A stretch of 64,000 nucleotides of DNA from Platanthera guangdongensis (GCA_039583875.1 CM077150.1:179680375-179744374), one strand, 5' to 3'; positions 1 to 10,213 are shown, counted from the stretch's first letter. Notes: generated by a model from the sequence alone, not told the origin. Numbers and translations are program-made.

Positions 1-1360
1 TTTAAAAGCAAAACAAAAAACAAAAAAAGATAATAAGTCAAAAATTCGAAAAAAAAAGAGTAAAACAAAACAAAAATTCAAAAAACAAATGTAGAAAATT
101 AAAAACACAAAAATGATGATAAAAACTCTAAAAAAATCCAAAAAATGTTTTAAAACAAATAAATCAAATATACCATTCTTAATTTTCTTGTTATCCAAAA
201 ATTTTGTTTTGAGTTTATTTATATGCGAATTTTATTAATTCTTTGTTCAATATTCATTTGTTAATTATTGATTGAAAAATTTTAATAGCCAGGGTTAAGT
301 TTTAAAGAATTCATTATGCTTTGTTAAAAATAGCGAACTCATTTTAGGCACTACTTCTAATTTTTCATTAATAGGAGCACTTGTATTATGTTATAAAATA
401 ACGACTATAAAATTCAATTATGCTTACTTTTAGCTTTTTTAAAAATTGGAACGTACAATTTATTAAGGCTGCTCTCAAAAATTTTTTAATTAAAAATCTA
501 GTTTTCTTTTCTTCTCTTATTTATTATGACTTGGCATGATAATATTTTTATCCTTAAAAGATACTATGTCAATGTGAATAAGATTTCGTTTCGTAAACAT
601 AGGCATCCAATAATTTAAAAATATTATATGCTACGGAGTAAGAGGATAATATTCATTACTCTAATACATATACATTGGGTTAATTTTATTATTATGAAGT
701 TGAAAAAGAAAAAAAAATCATATTTGGAAAATAAGATTTCATTTTCCTAATAATCCAAAAATAAAAAAAATGGGGTTTTGAGAAAAAATTACAACACTTC
801 AAAATCAAAACCCTCTTCATAAACAACATCAACCCCCTTAGCCAATTTCACGATTCTAGAATTAATTCAAAAATCTTTTTGAGAGCATAATTTGTAAATT
901 GCATTATTTCCAGTAAAACTCCTATAAGCTAAAGTTCTATAATTCCAAACTTTTTTTTTGTTAATCTAACAATTACAATTATTACTTTCTATTTGACTAC
1001 ATCAAGAAGTCTTTTGGCCAAAACTTTTGCGCTATTTAAATCATCTACATAATTTTAGGACTTATTTCTTACACCCCGTATGATTATTTAGAACTCTCTT
1101 ATAATTAATTAAGCGGTAGCTAAACTTAGAGTTTTTTTATTCCTTATAAATTCACCTCAAACTTTTGCTCTGTAATAGCAAAAGCTTTAGTATGGGGGTA
1201 TTTGATGAGTTGTAAATATACATATTTTTACGTATGTTAATTAAGCTTTTTTAGTTTCTTTTTGTTATTTTTGTTTATTTTTTCCTTAATAAATTGTTCC
1301 TTTTTTAAAAAATTGTTCTAACTTAAGTTTATTTTGATTTCCTAAAATTTTGTAGAAATT
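1..1360. other. AT-rich intergenic DNA, no gene seen
   Basis: Very AT-rich sequence with A-runs and T-runs and frequent stops in all frames. I see no coding region, RNA gene, LTR end or tandem repeat here. It could be an old decayed repeat or ordinary plant intergenic DNA. Confidence 0.6.
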
Positions 1361-1965
1361 GTCAAATGTTGCCAAGTACATGCCCGTATACTATGTGTCA
1401 CGCCTGTGACAATGGCGTGACAGTTCAATTTCCCGTGGAAATCAACCGAATGAAGAAAAATGTGACACACCCGGCAACACGTCCGTGTCCAATGACACGC
1501 CCTGTGACCGTGACCCGTGTCACTCCAGCTCCACAAAATCGCGCTCGACGTTCGTCGACCCTACCCGACACGCCCACTGCCACGCCCGTATCATGGGGCG
1601 TGACTCCTCCACCTGGCCCGACGGGATGTCTCCGGCGACTTTTGACGCAACCCGTCCCCAGATCAACCTGATGGACACGCCCACCGCCACGCCCGTGACC
1701 AAGGGCATAACATCCTCGTGTACAACCGAAGTCAACTAAGCCGTCAACTCGCTAGATCACCTCAGCTACAGTGCTGACACGCCCCCCTACAAGCCCGTGT
1801 TCCCTGGCATGTACTTTGAAAATTTTTCCCTATAAATAGGACATTTTTGTAAGGTCCAAGGGTTCAGTTTTTTGAGCCAAGTTTAGTGTGTTTTGTGGGC
1901 TGCCCTTGTGGATTCACTTGCTATGTAAGGAGATTTCTCCCCCTGCCTTTTATGTTTGTTTTTTT
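1361..1965 (+). repeat. LTR-like fragment with CACGCCCGTG words and TATA box
   Basis: A GC-richer block in which CACGCCC, GGGCGTG and related words recur (for example near 1490, 1575, 1595, 1675, 1690, 1780), many forming the palindrome-like CACGCCCGTG/CACGGGCGTG. A good TATA box (TATAAATA, 1831-1838) is followed by a leader-like stretch. This resembles the promoter part of a plant gypsy LTR, which is an inference; neither LTR end is visible. Copia-1 is inserted at its right edge, in a T-run, and the sequence resumes at 8450. The short reading frames here are not convincing genes. Confidence 0.45.
1831..1838 (+). promoter_or_regulatory. TATA box
   Basis: TATAAATA about 30 bases upstream of an AAGGTCCAAGGG leader-like stretch, at the end of the CACGCCCGTG-rich block. 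It is a plausible plant RNA polymerase II core promoter of an old LTR. Confidence 0.5.
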
Positions 1966-2110
1966 TGTTGGGTACATTGGAATATATGTACCTGATTTGA
2001 AGAAGCCTCACCATACTTAATGATATACATCAAGGTGTATTTGATGTGCTTTGAGTTTATGTGTGCAGGTTAAGTAATTGCAGGGAAAGCATAAAAGTTT
2101 TTAAGTCCAT

Positions 2111-2916
2111 GTGTCGAAACCTCGAAGAAAAGTGTCGACACTTAAGAAGGCTTGTGTCGACACCTAGAGAAGCTGTGTCGACACTTGGAGTAATTGTGTC
2201 GACACTAGGAAGGTAGAGTCGACACCAGAAGAAAAGTGTCGACACATACAGGTTGTGTCGACACACAGTGAATAATTGTCAACATTATCTGTATCGACAC
2301 TTAGAAGCAATGTCGACACCCAGAGAAACTTTGTCGACAGTAAAAGTGTCGACACTAGGAGTCTGTGTCGACACTCAGCAAATGTCAACAAAGTTCAAGT
2401 ACATATGTCGACACTAGAAGGCTGTGTCGACACTCAGCGAACTTCAACAAAGTTTAAGTACAAGTGTCGACACAAAGGAGATGTGTCGACACTCAGCAAA
2501 GTCTCAACACATGAAGAATGTGTCGTCACAAAGGAGATGTGTCGACACTCAGCAAAAGTTTCAACATAGAAGACATGTGTCGACACAAAGAAGATGTGTC
2601 GACACTTAGCAAGTTTCAACACAAGAAGATGTGTCGACACAAAGGAGTTGTGTCGACACTTAGCAGAAATCAACTAAGTATTGAAGAAGAAGTACTTGTG
2701 ACGACACACTCAATCAGTGTCGACACATTTCAACAGAAGGCTTGTGTCGACACACAGGACCAGTGTCGACACATTCTGAAGAAGCAGTGTCGAGAAGTTG
2801 TTACAACATCACAAAGAGTTGTGTCGACACCATGAAGGCTAGTGTCGACACTTAGTCTACTTGTGTCGACACTTGGTCTATTTGTGTCAACACATAATGA
2901 CTATCTGTCTCGACAC
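2111..2916 (+). repeat. Array of about 33 GTGTCGACAC palindromes (U3 of Copia-1 5' LTR)
   Basis: The perfect 10-base palindrome GTGTCGACAC, or a one- or two-base variant, recurs about 33 times by eye count in 0.8 kb. Many neighbouring copies are spaced 19-21 bases, close to two helical turns. Spacers differ but reuse words such as AAAGGAGAT, TCAGCAAA and TTTCAACA. The array lies upstream of the TATA box. Clusters of palindromes in Sirevirus LTRs are established for maize; this word is specific to the Copia-1/Copia-4 type here. Confidence 0.85.
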
Positions 2917-3050
2917 TTTCAGACAGTGATAGAGATTTCAAGAAGTGACTGGATGACTTGATAGCTGCCATTTCAACCGGTCAACTGCTACTGTCAGAGC
3001 TGTCAGAAGGTTGTTAGAAATCGGATCAGCCGGTCACCATGAAGAAAGCT

Positions 3051-3058
3051 TATATAAA
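3051..3058 (+). promoter_or_regulatory. TATA box of Copia-1 5' LTR
   Basis: TATATAAA lies between the palindrome array and the purine-rich leader and is repeated in the other LTR. Transcription would be expected to start about 30 bases downstream. Confidence 0.6.
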
Positions 3059-3443
3059 GGCTTATTCCTTCAACAATAAAGAGTAGTGAAAGAGAGAGAC
3101 ACACAACAACAACAAGTGAAGTAATCAATCAGAAGATTAAAAGTAGAGAAGATCTTCAACAGAAGATCTAAGAAGTTGGAGAGAGAGAGCTCCTTCTAAA
3201 AAGTGCAGTTGCTGAACCGGGCTGCTAAGTTAGATTCAGATTGAGATCTGAATCTCAAGATAAAAGTTGATTAAAGATCATCTTCAGGAGATTCAACCCT
3301 ACTGTGTTCTAATTCAAGAAGCTTTGAAGAAAGCCAAGGGAGGTTGATCTCTGCCAAGTTCTTCCAAGAACTCATCAAGAAGCCAGTCAACTCATCTCTC
3401 TCTATCAGAGTTGTAGTTATATACTTTGTATTTTCTAATTTCT

Positions 3444-3700
3444 GTAGGATCTTGTATAGATCTGAGTTGTAAGCCTATTTTACAAAGGCTGAGTGTAGGA
3501 GACAGTGTGCTCTGAGTGTAGGTCTTATTGAAGACTGAGGTAGGGCCTAGTGCCTGAGTTGTAGGAGACTTTGTTCTCTGAGTGTAAGTCTTGGTGAAGA
3601 CTGAGTGGTAGGGCTTTTGTGCCTGAGTTGTAGGAGTGAGATCACTCTGAGTTGTAGGAACCTGTTTGGGGTTCTGAGTTGTAAGATCTGAGGATCTGAG
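3444..3700 (+). repeat. Mini-hairpin array in Copia-1 5' LTR leader
   Basis: About eleven consecutive units of 22-27 bases. Each unit is a near-constant linker CTGAG(T)TGTAGG followed by a small inverted repeat whose arms differ from unit to unit: AGTCTT/AAGACT (3587-3602), GAGTG/CACTC (3634-3647), GAACC/GGTTC (3658-3674), AGATC/GATCT (3684-3697), GTCTT/AAGAC, GAGA/TCTC, AGCCT/AGGCT and others. As RNA it would be a string of 4-6 bp hairpins separated by the linker. The pairing is seen directly; any function is inference. Confidence 0.8.
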
Positions 3701-3756
3701 AAGAAGTGGAGAAGTTAGGCCGAATCTAGTACACTACTAGATAGACGAAGGGGGAA

Positions 3757-3787
3757 AGTGGATGTACCCAGACCTTGGGGAACCACT
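3757..3787 (+). promoter_or_regulatory. Conserved LTR stem-loop AGTGG...CCACT
   Basis: Arms AGTGG and CCACT enclose ATGTACCC, a short loop and GGGGAA, allowing a second CCC/GGG stem. TATAAA follows at once. The same block is in all ten copia LTRs of this window. Its place about 150 bases before the LTR end suggests an RNA signal (polyadenylation, packaging or dimerisation), which is inference. Confidence 0.7.
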
Positions 3788-3921
3788 ATAAAATCTGTGT
3801 GTACTATGTGTGTGATTAATTCTGCGATTGCTGTGTTATCTGTGCTGAATTGCTGTAGAGAATTGCAAATACAAGTCTTATAATTCAGTGTTTCTGCCTT
3901 TAAATTTTAAAAGATTAAGGT

Positions 3922-3944
3922 CACCTATTCACCCCCTCTAGGTG
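3922..3944 (+). promoter_or_regulatory. U5 stem-loop with C-rich loop
   Basis: CACCTA, loop TTCACCCCCTC, TAGGTG. The loop is nearly constant between families while the arms covary (see 13617-13649 and 26326-26349). It would lie just upstream of the primer-binding site in an intact element. Confidence 0.7.
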
Positions 3945-5336
3945 ATTAGGCTAGATCCGGCCATTGGAGGAGCTTCGAAGCTCCAAATCGCGAGCCGATT
4001 CCGGATCCACGGAGGCAAAGTTAGTGCGGTGCTTTTCATCCGCTTACTTTTCCATGGCGCCAAAGAGGAACGCAAGGGTAACGATTCTCTTCTTGAGCAT
4101 GAGTAGCTCTCCTTCTTTGCATAGGAAGCCCGCTCTCGCGAGTTTGCGGTGAGTTGGAGGCGTTCCTTTGGGTAGATATGTGAAGTCCCCGTTGTTTAGA
4201 GTCCGTAAGCGAGAACGGACATAGGCATGATGTGTGAAGCCTACCCGGACATGTTGGTATGGATCGGTGATGTTGCATTGCATAAATGCCGGAGAAGACT
4301 CCGCGCGATTGATTGTTTTTCGGGTTTTCTACGTGGTAGATTGCAACAGGGAGCCTTGGGGATTAACCCAAAGGTGCACCCGGAAAACTAGGAGGATGCG
4401 TGATCTTGCCAACTTATGGGCCTAGGTGCCAATTAGTACATAACTGGGTTATGTAACATCGTACGTTCGATTCACGGGCTTCGGGGAAACTTAACCCGTG
4501 CCGATGATATTTAAGTGTCGTGGCAAGTGAGCAACGGGTTGAGTGGGAACCGTTCCTGCGTTATGCCGAGGTCATAGAGGTCGGGTCTTTCTGTTGATGA
4601 CATTAAAGTGTCGTGACATAGGCTGTTGATGACATTAAAGTGTCGTAATGTCTGCCTAAAAGACCATTTTGCTCACGAGTTATTGCCGTCCTGGAGATGG
4701 TGGTGAGTTAGCGGCTTAGACTGTGATCACCGAGAATGTGTCCTAATAGCACGGGGCGTGTGGCCTTGCGTGCCAACGCCTGTGATATATTGAGTTGTTA
4801 TATTGCTCGCTTATGCTAATGAAATGCAGGGAAGGAGCATCGCCGCCCCGAGCTGGGGGCGGGATCATTATAATTTGGTCAGCATTGCTGACCGTTGCCT
4901 TATTTTGCCACCGTGCGGTGGTTTGTTGTTTGCAGGTGCTGCTGGACCAAGCGGTCAATAGCGGGCTAAAGACCAAGTGCGAAGCCGGCCCTCGAAGGCC
5001 TATTTGGAAGTGTTTACTGTTTTATTCATGTATGACCGGCCTGCGTGCCGTGGTTTGTAAATCATGTAATATCAAGTGAAACATTTTGTAAGGCCTTAAG
5101 GCTAATGTTGGTATTTGTAATACATTCCTATTTTGGATTAGTGGACATTCATGCTTTAGTGCTGGGTTCTTATTTGCAACCTTTATAAACTGCTTCTGCT
5201 AGAATGCTCTGTGTAGGACGTTGATTGGTTGGATGGTTTCCATGAGTAACCACCCGGTCGGTCTGTGGCATACGGCGTCGGGCCCTGGCCGGACCTACTG
5301 CTATATGCTATGTGATGGATAGGGGGCGTTACAATT

Positions 5337-5346
5337 TGGTATCAGA
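5337..5346 (+). other. Primer-binding site of the gypsy fragment
   Basis: TGGTATCAGA, complementary to the 3' end of initiator tRNA-Met, three bases after the LTR end TTACA. This is the usual plant PBS. Confidence 0.75.
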
Positions 5347-5558
5347 CTACTGGTTTTGGTCGGGCTTAAGATGAATTCGTGGACGAATTCTTTTTAAGGG
5401 GTGGTGAGCACATTGTGTGCGTCATCGTTATAACGGTAAAAGAACCCATGAATGTCCACTTAGGAATGAAAATACTCGTGTTTGAGGAACCTGCGTGTTC
5501 CTATAATTGCTGTTTGCAATTATATTTGGTCGCTTAACGGTGTTTTGTACCACTATAG

Positions 5559-6241
5559 GTGACCAGAAGTGGTGTTGGGCCGTCAGAACGCCGAGTTTCT
5601 GAGGCTAGTAGTGCACCGGATGTTGCTCCTGCAACACCTCTGTCGGCTGAGAACATACGATTGGTGGCTGAAGCGGTGTTGGCCGTGATAAATGCGCAGC
5701 CTGCAAGGCAAATGCAGCAGCCCACTCCTGTGATGGAGCAGGAACCTCTTCAAGAGGCTGAGCCGAGGAGAGTGGAGCAAGTGGTTGTGGAACCGGTGGT
5801 GCCAAGGAGGGCAACTGAGAGGCAGCTTAAGCATATAATGAGCTTTAACCCTCCGTTATTCTCGGGGTTGGGAAACCCATCTCAGGATGAAGACTGGCTC
5901 TCCAGGGTAAAGAGAGTCATGACAGTAACGGAGACGGAGGAGTGATAAATGACCACCATCGCTACGTTCCTTCTGGACGGTGAAGCGAGAATGTGGTGGG
6001 AAGGATTGGAGCTGCACTTATTGAGAGGTAGGCAACTTGGTGATGTCTCGATGGAAGAGTTCTCGAGATTGTTCTTGGCTAGATACCTCCCTTCGACGCA
6101 GAAGATAGCGTTGGAGAATGAATTTCTGAAGTTGGTTTAGGGTGAGAGGAGCGTGGATGAATATCTCCACGAGTTTACTCGTCTGAGTCGTTATGCTAGC
6201 TCCACCATCGTGGATGAGGAGCACAAGACTAATCGCTTCTA
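5559..6241 (+). pseudogene. gag: gypsy gag fragment, stops in frame
   Basis: One frame encodes a Ty3/gypsy Gag (retrotrans_gag family). After a low-complexity N-terminus come RQLKHIMSFNPPLFSGLGNP, then FLLDGEARMWWEGLELHL and SMEEFSRLFLARYLPSTQK, with the conserved Trp-Trp and the F-x-x-x-F-x-x-x-Y/F-L-P pattern of the capsid domain. Two tandem stops (TGA TAA, 5943-5948) and a TAG at 6138-6140 interrupt the frame; it reads on after each (GERSVDEYLHEFTRL). It ends abruptly near 6241, where copia 3' UTR begins, before any zinc knuckle. It cannot make full Gag. The start at 5559 is simply the first in-frame ATG after the leader. Confidence 0.8.
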
Positions 6242-6447
6242 TGAAAATATTGGAATTTGTAAAAACAATGTGTTATGATTCAAATCTATTACATTGTTAT
6301 TTTGAGATAATTGTTTGTACATGATTTGTGTATACATGTTTAGTATTTTCCCTGTCATATAATACTGTTTTACATCATACTGAGAATTTGTTATGTATGG
6401 TGTATATCATTGACTAAGGGTTATGACTTCTCCAAATTGGGGGAGAT
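6242..6447 (+). other. Copia-1 3' UTR and polypurine tract
   Basis: About 190 bases of AT-rich 3' UTR, then TTGGGGGAGA just before the right LTR. AAATTGGGGGAGA-like tracts precede the 3' LTRs of Copia-5, Copia-6 and Copia-8 as well. It is the expected primer for plus-strand DNA. Confidence 0.75.
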
Positions 6448-6592
6448 TGTTGGGTACGTTGGAATATATGCACCTGATTTGAAGAAGCCTCACCCTACTC
6501 AATGATATACATCAAGGTGTATTTGATGTGCTTTGAGTTTATGTGTGCAGGTTAAGTAATTGCAGGAAAAGCATAAAAGTTTCTAAGTCCAT

Positions 6593-7398
6593 GTGTCGAC
6601 ACCTAGAAGAAAAGTGTAGACACTTAAGAAGGCTTGTGTCGACACCTAGAGAAGCTGTGTCGACACTTGGAGTAATTGTGTCGACATTAGGAAGGCAGAG
6701 TCGACACCAGAAGAAAAGTGTCGACACATACAGTTTGTGTCAACACACAGTGAAGAATTGTCAACATTATCTGTGTCGACACTTAGAAGCAGTGTCGACA
6801 CCCAGAGAAACTTTGTCGATAGCAAAAGTGTCGACACTAGGAGGCTGTGTCGACACTCAGCAAACTTCAACAAAGTTCAAGTACATATGTCGACACTAGA
6901 AGGCTGTGTCGACACTCAGAGAACTTCAACAAAGTTTAAGTACAAGTGTCGACACAAAGGAGATGTGTCGACACTCAGCAAAGTCTCAACACATGAAGAA
7001 TGTGTCGACACAAAGGAGATGTGTCGACACTCAGTAAAAGTTTCAACACAGAAGGCATGTGTCGACACAAAGAAGATGTGTCGGCACTTAGCAAGTTTCA
7101 ACACAAGAAGATATGTCGACACAAAGGAGTTGTGTCGACACTTAGCAAAAATCAACTAAGTATTGAAGAAAAAGTACTTGTGTCGACACACTCAATCAGT
7201 GTCGACACATTTCAACAGAAGGCTTATGTCGACACACAGGATCAGTGTCAACACATTCTGAAGAAGCAGTGTCGAGAAGCTGTTACAACATCACAAGGAG
7301 TTGTGTCGACACCATGAAGGCTAGTGTCGACACTTAGTCTACTTGTGTCGACACTTGGTATATTTGTGTCGACACATAATGACTATCTGTCTCGAAAC
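6593..7398 (+). repeat. GTGTCGACAC palindrome array (Copia-1 3' LTR)
   Basis: Second copy of the array at 2111-2916, about the same number of units and spacing. Several units carry single-base changes (GTGTAGACAC, TGTCGGCAC, GTGTCAACAC), often where the other LTR is intact. Confidence 0.85.
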
Positions 7399-7925
7399 TT
7401 TCAGACAATGACAGAGATTTCAAGAAGTGACTAGATGACTTGACAGCTGCCATTTCAACCGGTCAACTGCTACTATCAGAGCTGTCAGAAGGTTGTTAGA
7501 AACTGGATCAGCCGGTCACCATGAAGAAAGCTTATATAAAGGCTTATTCCTTCAACAACAAAGAGTAGTGAAAGAGAGAGACACACAATAACAACAAGTG
7601 AAGTAATCAATCAGAAGATTAAAACTAGAGAAGATCTTCAACATAAGATCTAAGAAGTTGGAGAGTGAGAGAGCTCCTTCTAAAAAGTGCAGTTGCTGAA
7701 CCGGGCTGCTAAGTTAGATTCATATTGAGATCTAAATCTCAAGACAGAAGTTGACTAAAGATCATCTTCAGGAGATTCAACCCTACTGTGTTCTAATTCA
7801 AGAAGCTTTGAAGAAAGCCAAGGGAGGTTGATCTCTGCCAAGTTCTTCCAAGAACTCATCAAGAAGCCAGTCAACTCATCTCTCTCTATCAGATTTGTGG
7901 TTATATACTTTGTATTTTCTAATTT

Positions 7926-8184
7926 CTGTAGGATCTTGTATAGATCTGAGTTGTAAGCCTATTTTATAAAGGCTGAGTGTAGGAGACAGTGTGCTCTGAG
8001 TGTAGGTTTTGTTGAAGACTGAGGTAGGGCCTAGTGCCTGAGTTGTAGGAGACTTTGTTCTCTGAGTATAAGTCTTGGTGAAGACTGAGTGGTAGGGCTT
8101 TTGTGCCTGAGTTGTAGGAGTGGGATCACTCTGAGTTGTAGGAACCTATTTGGGGTTTTGAGTTGTAAGATCTGAGGATATGAG
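7926..8184 (+). repeat. Mini-hairpin array (Copia-1 3' LTR)
   Basis: Same eleven-unit array as 3444-3700, with stems such as AGTCTT/AAGACT and GATC/GATC kept. A few changes break pairs (GAACC against TTTTG in the ninth unit). Confidence 0.75.
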
Positions 8185-8240
8185 AAGAAGTGGAGAAGTT
8201 AGGCCGAATCTAGTACACTACTAGATATGTGAAGGGGGAA

Positions 8241-8271
8241 AGTGGATGTACCCAGACCTTGGGGAACCACT
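8241..8271 (+). promoter_or_regulatory. Conserved LTR stem-loop AGTGG...CCACT
   Basis: Identical in form to 3757-3787, followed by ATAAAATC. Confidence 0.7.
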
Positions 8272-8405
8272 ATAAAATCTGTGTGTACTCTGTGTGTGAT
8301 TAATTCTGTGATTGCTGTGTTATCTATGCTGAATTGCTATAGAGAATTGCAAATACAGGTCTTATAATTCAGTGTTTCTGCCTTTAAATTTAAAAAGATT
8401 AAGGT

Positions 8406-8429
8406 CACCTATTCACCCCCCTCTAGGTG
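8406..8429 (+). promoter_or_regulatory. U5 stem-loop with C-rich loop
   Basis: CACCTA / TAGGTG around TTCACCCCCCTC, 20 bases before the LTR end at 8449. Confidence 0.7.
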
Positions 8430-8449
8430 ATTAGGCACTAGTTCTTTCA

Positions 8450-9329
8450 TTTTTGCTTTAGCTTTGTAATAGTTTTATTATGATAATAAAAATGTTTGAT
8501 TTTCTCTCTCTACATGGCATGAAAATTTATTTGGGTGGCATATCTCTTTCTCTTTTTATCCTTAAGTTTCTCTTTGTTCTTCTCTTTATGAAAAGTGTGT
8601 TTGTGTATGAGTGTAACTTTTTTAATTTCTATGTTTCTAACTTGTCTTCATGTTTTAGGTTTTATGTTTTCATTCTTATGAATTTGTAAAAGAGGTATTA
8701 AAGTGTTTTTGATTTTTTTTACTTAGTTTTTTTAGGATTGTAAAACCTTTTTGATCTTTAAATTTTATTTAAACTTTTTTATTACTTTTATGAACTCTGA
8801 AGAATGAAAAAGTTATAATTTCAATTTTTGAGCACCTTTGATTTTTTGCTTTGTTTTGAAAACCTTTTGTTCTTTTTATTTTTATTTGTTCTTTTTATGT
8901 GTTTTTGGTAAGCTTTAGGAGTAGGAATCTTGTAATTTAATTTTTAAGCAACTTTGTTTTTTTTTCTCTTTAATAGTGTGTGTGAGTGTATGAGTTAGGT
9001 TTTCATTTTGTTCTTTTAAATTCCATGTTGTGTGTGAGGGTGTATGAGAATAACTTTTAATGCTTTCTTTCAATTATGTAGAGTGTGTGAGTGTAGCAGA
9101 ACAATTTTCATGCTTTATTTTATCGCTTTCTTTCAATTATGTAGAGTGCGTGTGTGCAGGAGATAATTTTATTGCTTTCTTTCAATTCATGTAGTGTGCG
9201 TGTGTGTGTTTTACTTTTTGCAGTGTGTGTGCATTTTTCATTTATGCAAGTGTTTGTGTGTTTTCATTTTCAGTAGAGTGAGTGTGTGTGTTTATTTCAT
9301 GACGAGTGTGTGCGTGTGCGCATTTATTT
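8450..9329 (+). other. T-rich and GT-rich non-coding DNA
   Basis: T-rich sequence with repeated GTGTGTGAGTGT-type stretches (about 8975-9310) and repeats of CTTTCTTTCAATTATGTAGAGTG (three diverged copies near 9065, 9128, 9176). It continues the flank interrupted by Copia-1. A 69-codon frame at 8480-8689 is T-rich and unlikely to be a gene. Confidence 0.5.
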
Positions 9330-9427
9330 CCGCCTACTCGTTAAGAGTTAAATGAAATGTATTTATTTCTGCCTACTCGTTAGGAGTTAAATGATGTGCC
9401 CTTTATTTCCCGCCTACTCGTTTGAGT
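9330..9427 (+). repeat. Three short tandem copies of CGCCTACTCGTT units
   Basis: Units beginning CCGCCTACTCGTTAAGAG, CTGCCTACTCGTTAGGAG and CCGCCTACTCGTTTGAG, spaced about 35-40 bases and separated by TTAAATGA and TTTATTTC. Function unknown. Confidence 0.6.
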
Positions 9428-10211
9428 AGGACTTATAATTTCATTTTTTGTAACTTAGTTTCTGTTTTATTTATAATTTGAAGTTTGCGTGAGTTGTCGT
9501 ATTAGCTAACTTTTCAAGTTTTCTAAATGTTTGTTATTTTATGTCTTCTTCTTATAACCATTTAGCGCTTAGTTATGAACTCGTGCCTCATCAAATTTAT
9601 AAAGCCGTCCCCATACCGATGAGTGGCTAATCGTTATTAGCCCTCTACATCGAAGAGCATTGGGACTTATAAAATGATTTGAAATAATTAAAGTTCTTTA
9701 TTTTCACTTTAATTTTAGGACTTAAGGTAAAATAGGCGTTAAGAGGAATCCTTCGTCGGAGTAACGTTCGGTCGAATAGTCTTAGCATTTAGGTGAGCAA
9801 TATTCCTAGAGATAAGTGCGCTCATATTTATGGAACCTCCACGACCAAGTTGCCTTTTATTAATTTGAAAACTAAGTTCAATAATTATTAAAAGTTATTT
9901 TTTTTCTTAATCTGATTCGGTGCCGAGCGTTAACCCTTCATCGAATTTTCTAAATCGTTTTCACACTTTTATTTTATCCGCCTTTGTTAATTAAAATCCC
10001 CAACGAATTTTCAGTAAAATAACAGTTACTCCTGGAGCAGTAGGGATAATCAACCCGACCCCGAGAATAATACGACCTCGGTATTCCCCCGAATATTGAG
10101 TACTACATGCGATAGGTGCACTTACCTCCTTTCGTTAAAAACTCATTTTTAGCAAGCCCGTGACGTTTGACTCATCGAACCAACCACCTAAATAAGAGTC
10201 TGTTTGAGGGC
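9428..10211. other. Uncharacterised non-coding DNA, possibly an old LTR leader
   Basis: No reading frame. Words such as CCGAGCGTTAACCC and GTATTCCCCCGAATATTG suggest a decayed gypsy-type LTR or leader on the minus strand, but I see no ends or primer site. It abuts Copia-2 at about 10211 in the middle of the integrase. Confidence 0.35.
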
Positions 10212-10213
10212 CA

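Larger units (their letters stand above)
1966..3951 (+). repeat. Copia-1 5' LTR, 3' end missing
   Basis: It begins TGTTGGGTACATTGG and is closely similar to 6448-8449 along its whole length. Order of parts: short AT-rich start, array of GTGTCGACAC palindromes, TATA box, leader with a mini-hairpin array, conserved AGTGG...CCACT stem-loop, C-loop stem. It stops at GGTGATTAGGC, where the other LTR continues ACTAGTTCTTTCA. Both sides of the break share the word CTAG, so microhomology joining is possible. Confidence 0.85.
3952..6241 (+). mobile_element. Ty3/gypsy fragment inside Copia-1 (LTR 3' part, PBS, broken gag)
   Basis: The stretch to 5333 ends GGGGGCGTTACA, a typical 3' end of chromovirus (Tekay/Del-like) LTRs, followed by TGGTATCAGA at 5337, then a leader and a Gag reading frame. 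The left side begins abruptly with no TG start, and the right side stops inside gag. A 24-base unit with GATGACATTAAAGTGTCGT is duplicated near 4590-4650 within the LTR part. No protease, reverse transcriptase or integrase is present. Confidence 0.75.
1966..8449 (+). mobile_element. Copia-1: LTR retrotransposon with a gypsy insert in place of its coding region
   Basis: Two direct LTRs (1966-3951 and 6448-8449) start TGTTGGGTAC; the right one ends CTTTCA. The flanking 5-base duplication is TTTTT (1961-1965 and 8450-8454), in a T-run, so its evidential weight is modest. A polypurine tract sits just before the right LTR. The LTR end sequence, the leader and the stem-loops match the Sirevirus-like copia elements elsewhere in the window. 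No copia gag or pol remains: between the LTRs lie a Ty3/gypsy LTR-gag fragment (3952 to about 6241) and about 190 bases of copia 3' UTR. The left LTR lacks its last dozen bases and the primer-binding site. It is either a copia element deleted around a nested gypsy insertion or a chimeric non-autonomous element. Confidence 0.85.
6448..8449 (+). repeat. Copia-1 3' LTR, complete
   Basis: 2002 bases, TGTTGGGTACG...AGTTCTTTCA, with the same order of parts as 1966-3951 and small substitutions and indels. TATA box at 7533-7540. The following TTTTT matches the left flank. Confidence 0.87.

Noticed and set aside
1342..1739. Overlapping frames on both strands in the CACGCCCGTG-rich block
   Set aside because: They come from a GC-rich repetitive stretch, lack domain signatures and sit in LTR-like DNA.
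2057..2835. Open frames reading VDTQRN, CRHKGD, VSTLSK-type repeats on both strands, also in 6539-7317, 18978-20010 and 35058-35488
   Set aside because: They are translations of the GTGTCGACAC array. A palindrome without stop codons keeps several frames open on both strands; codon pattern and homology do not support proteins.
2111..2916. CRISPR-like appearance of the palindrome array
   Set aside because: Repeat units are only about 10 bases, spacers share words and vary little, and the context is a plant LTR; no cas genes.
8480..8689. 69-codon hydrophobic frame
   Set aside because: The sequence is T-rich, so a Phe/Leu-rich frame arises by composition; no conserved feature or start context.
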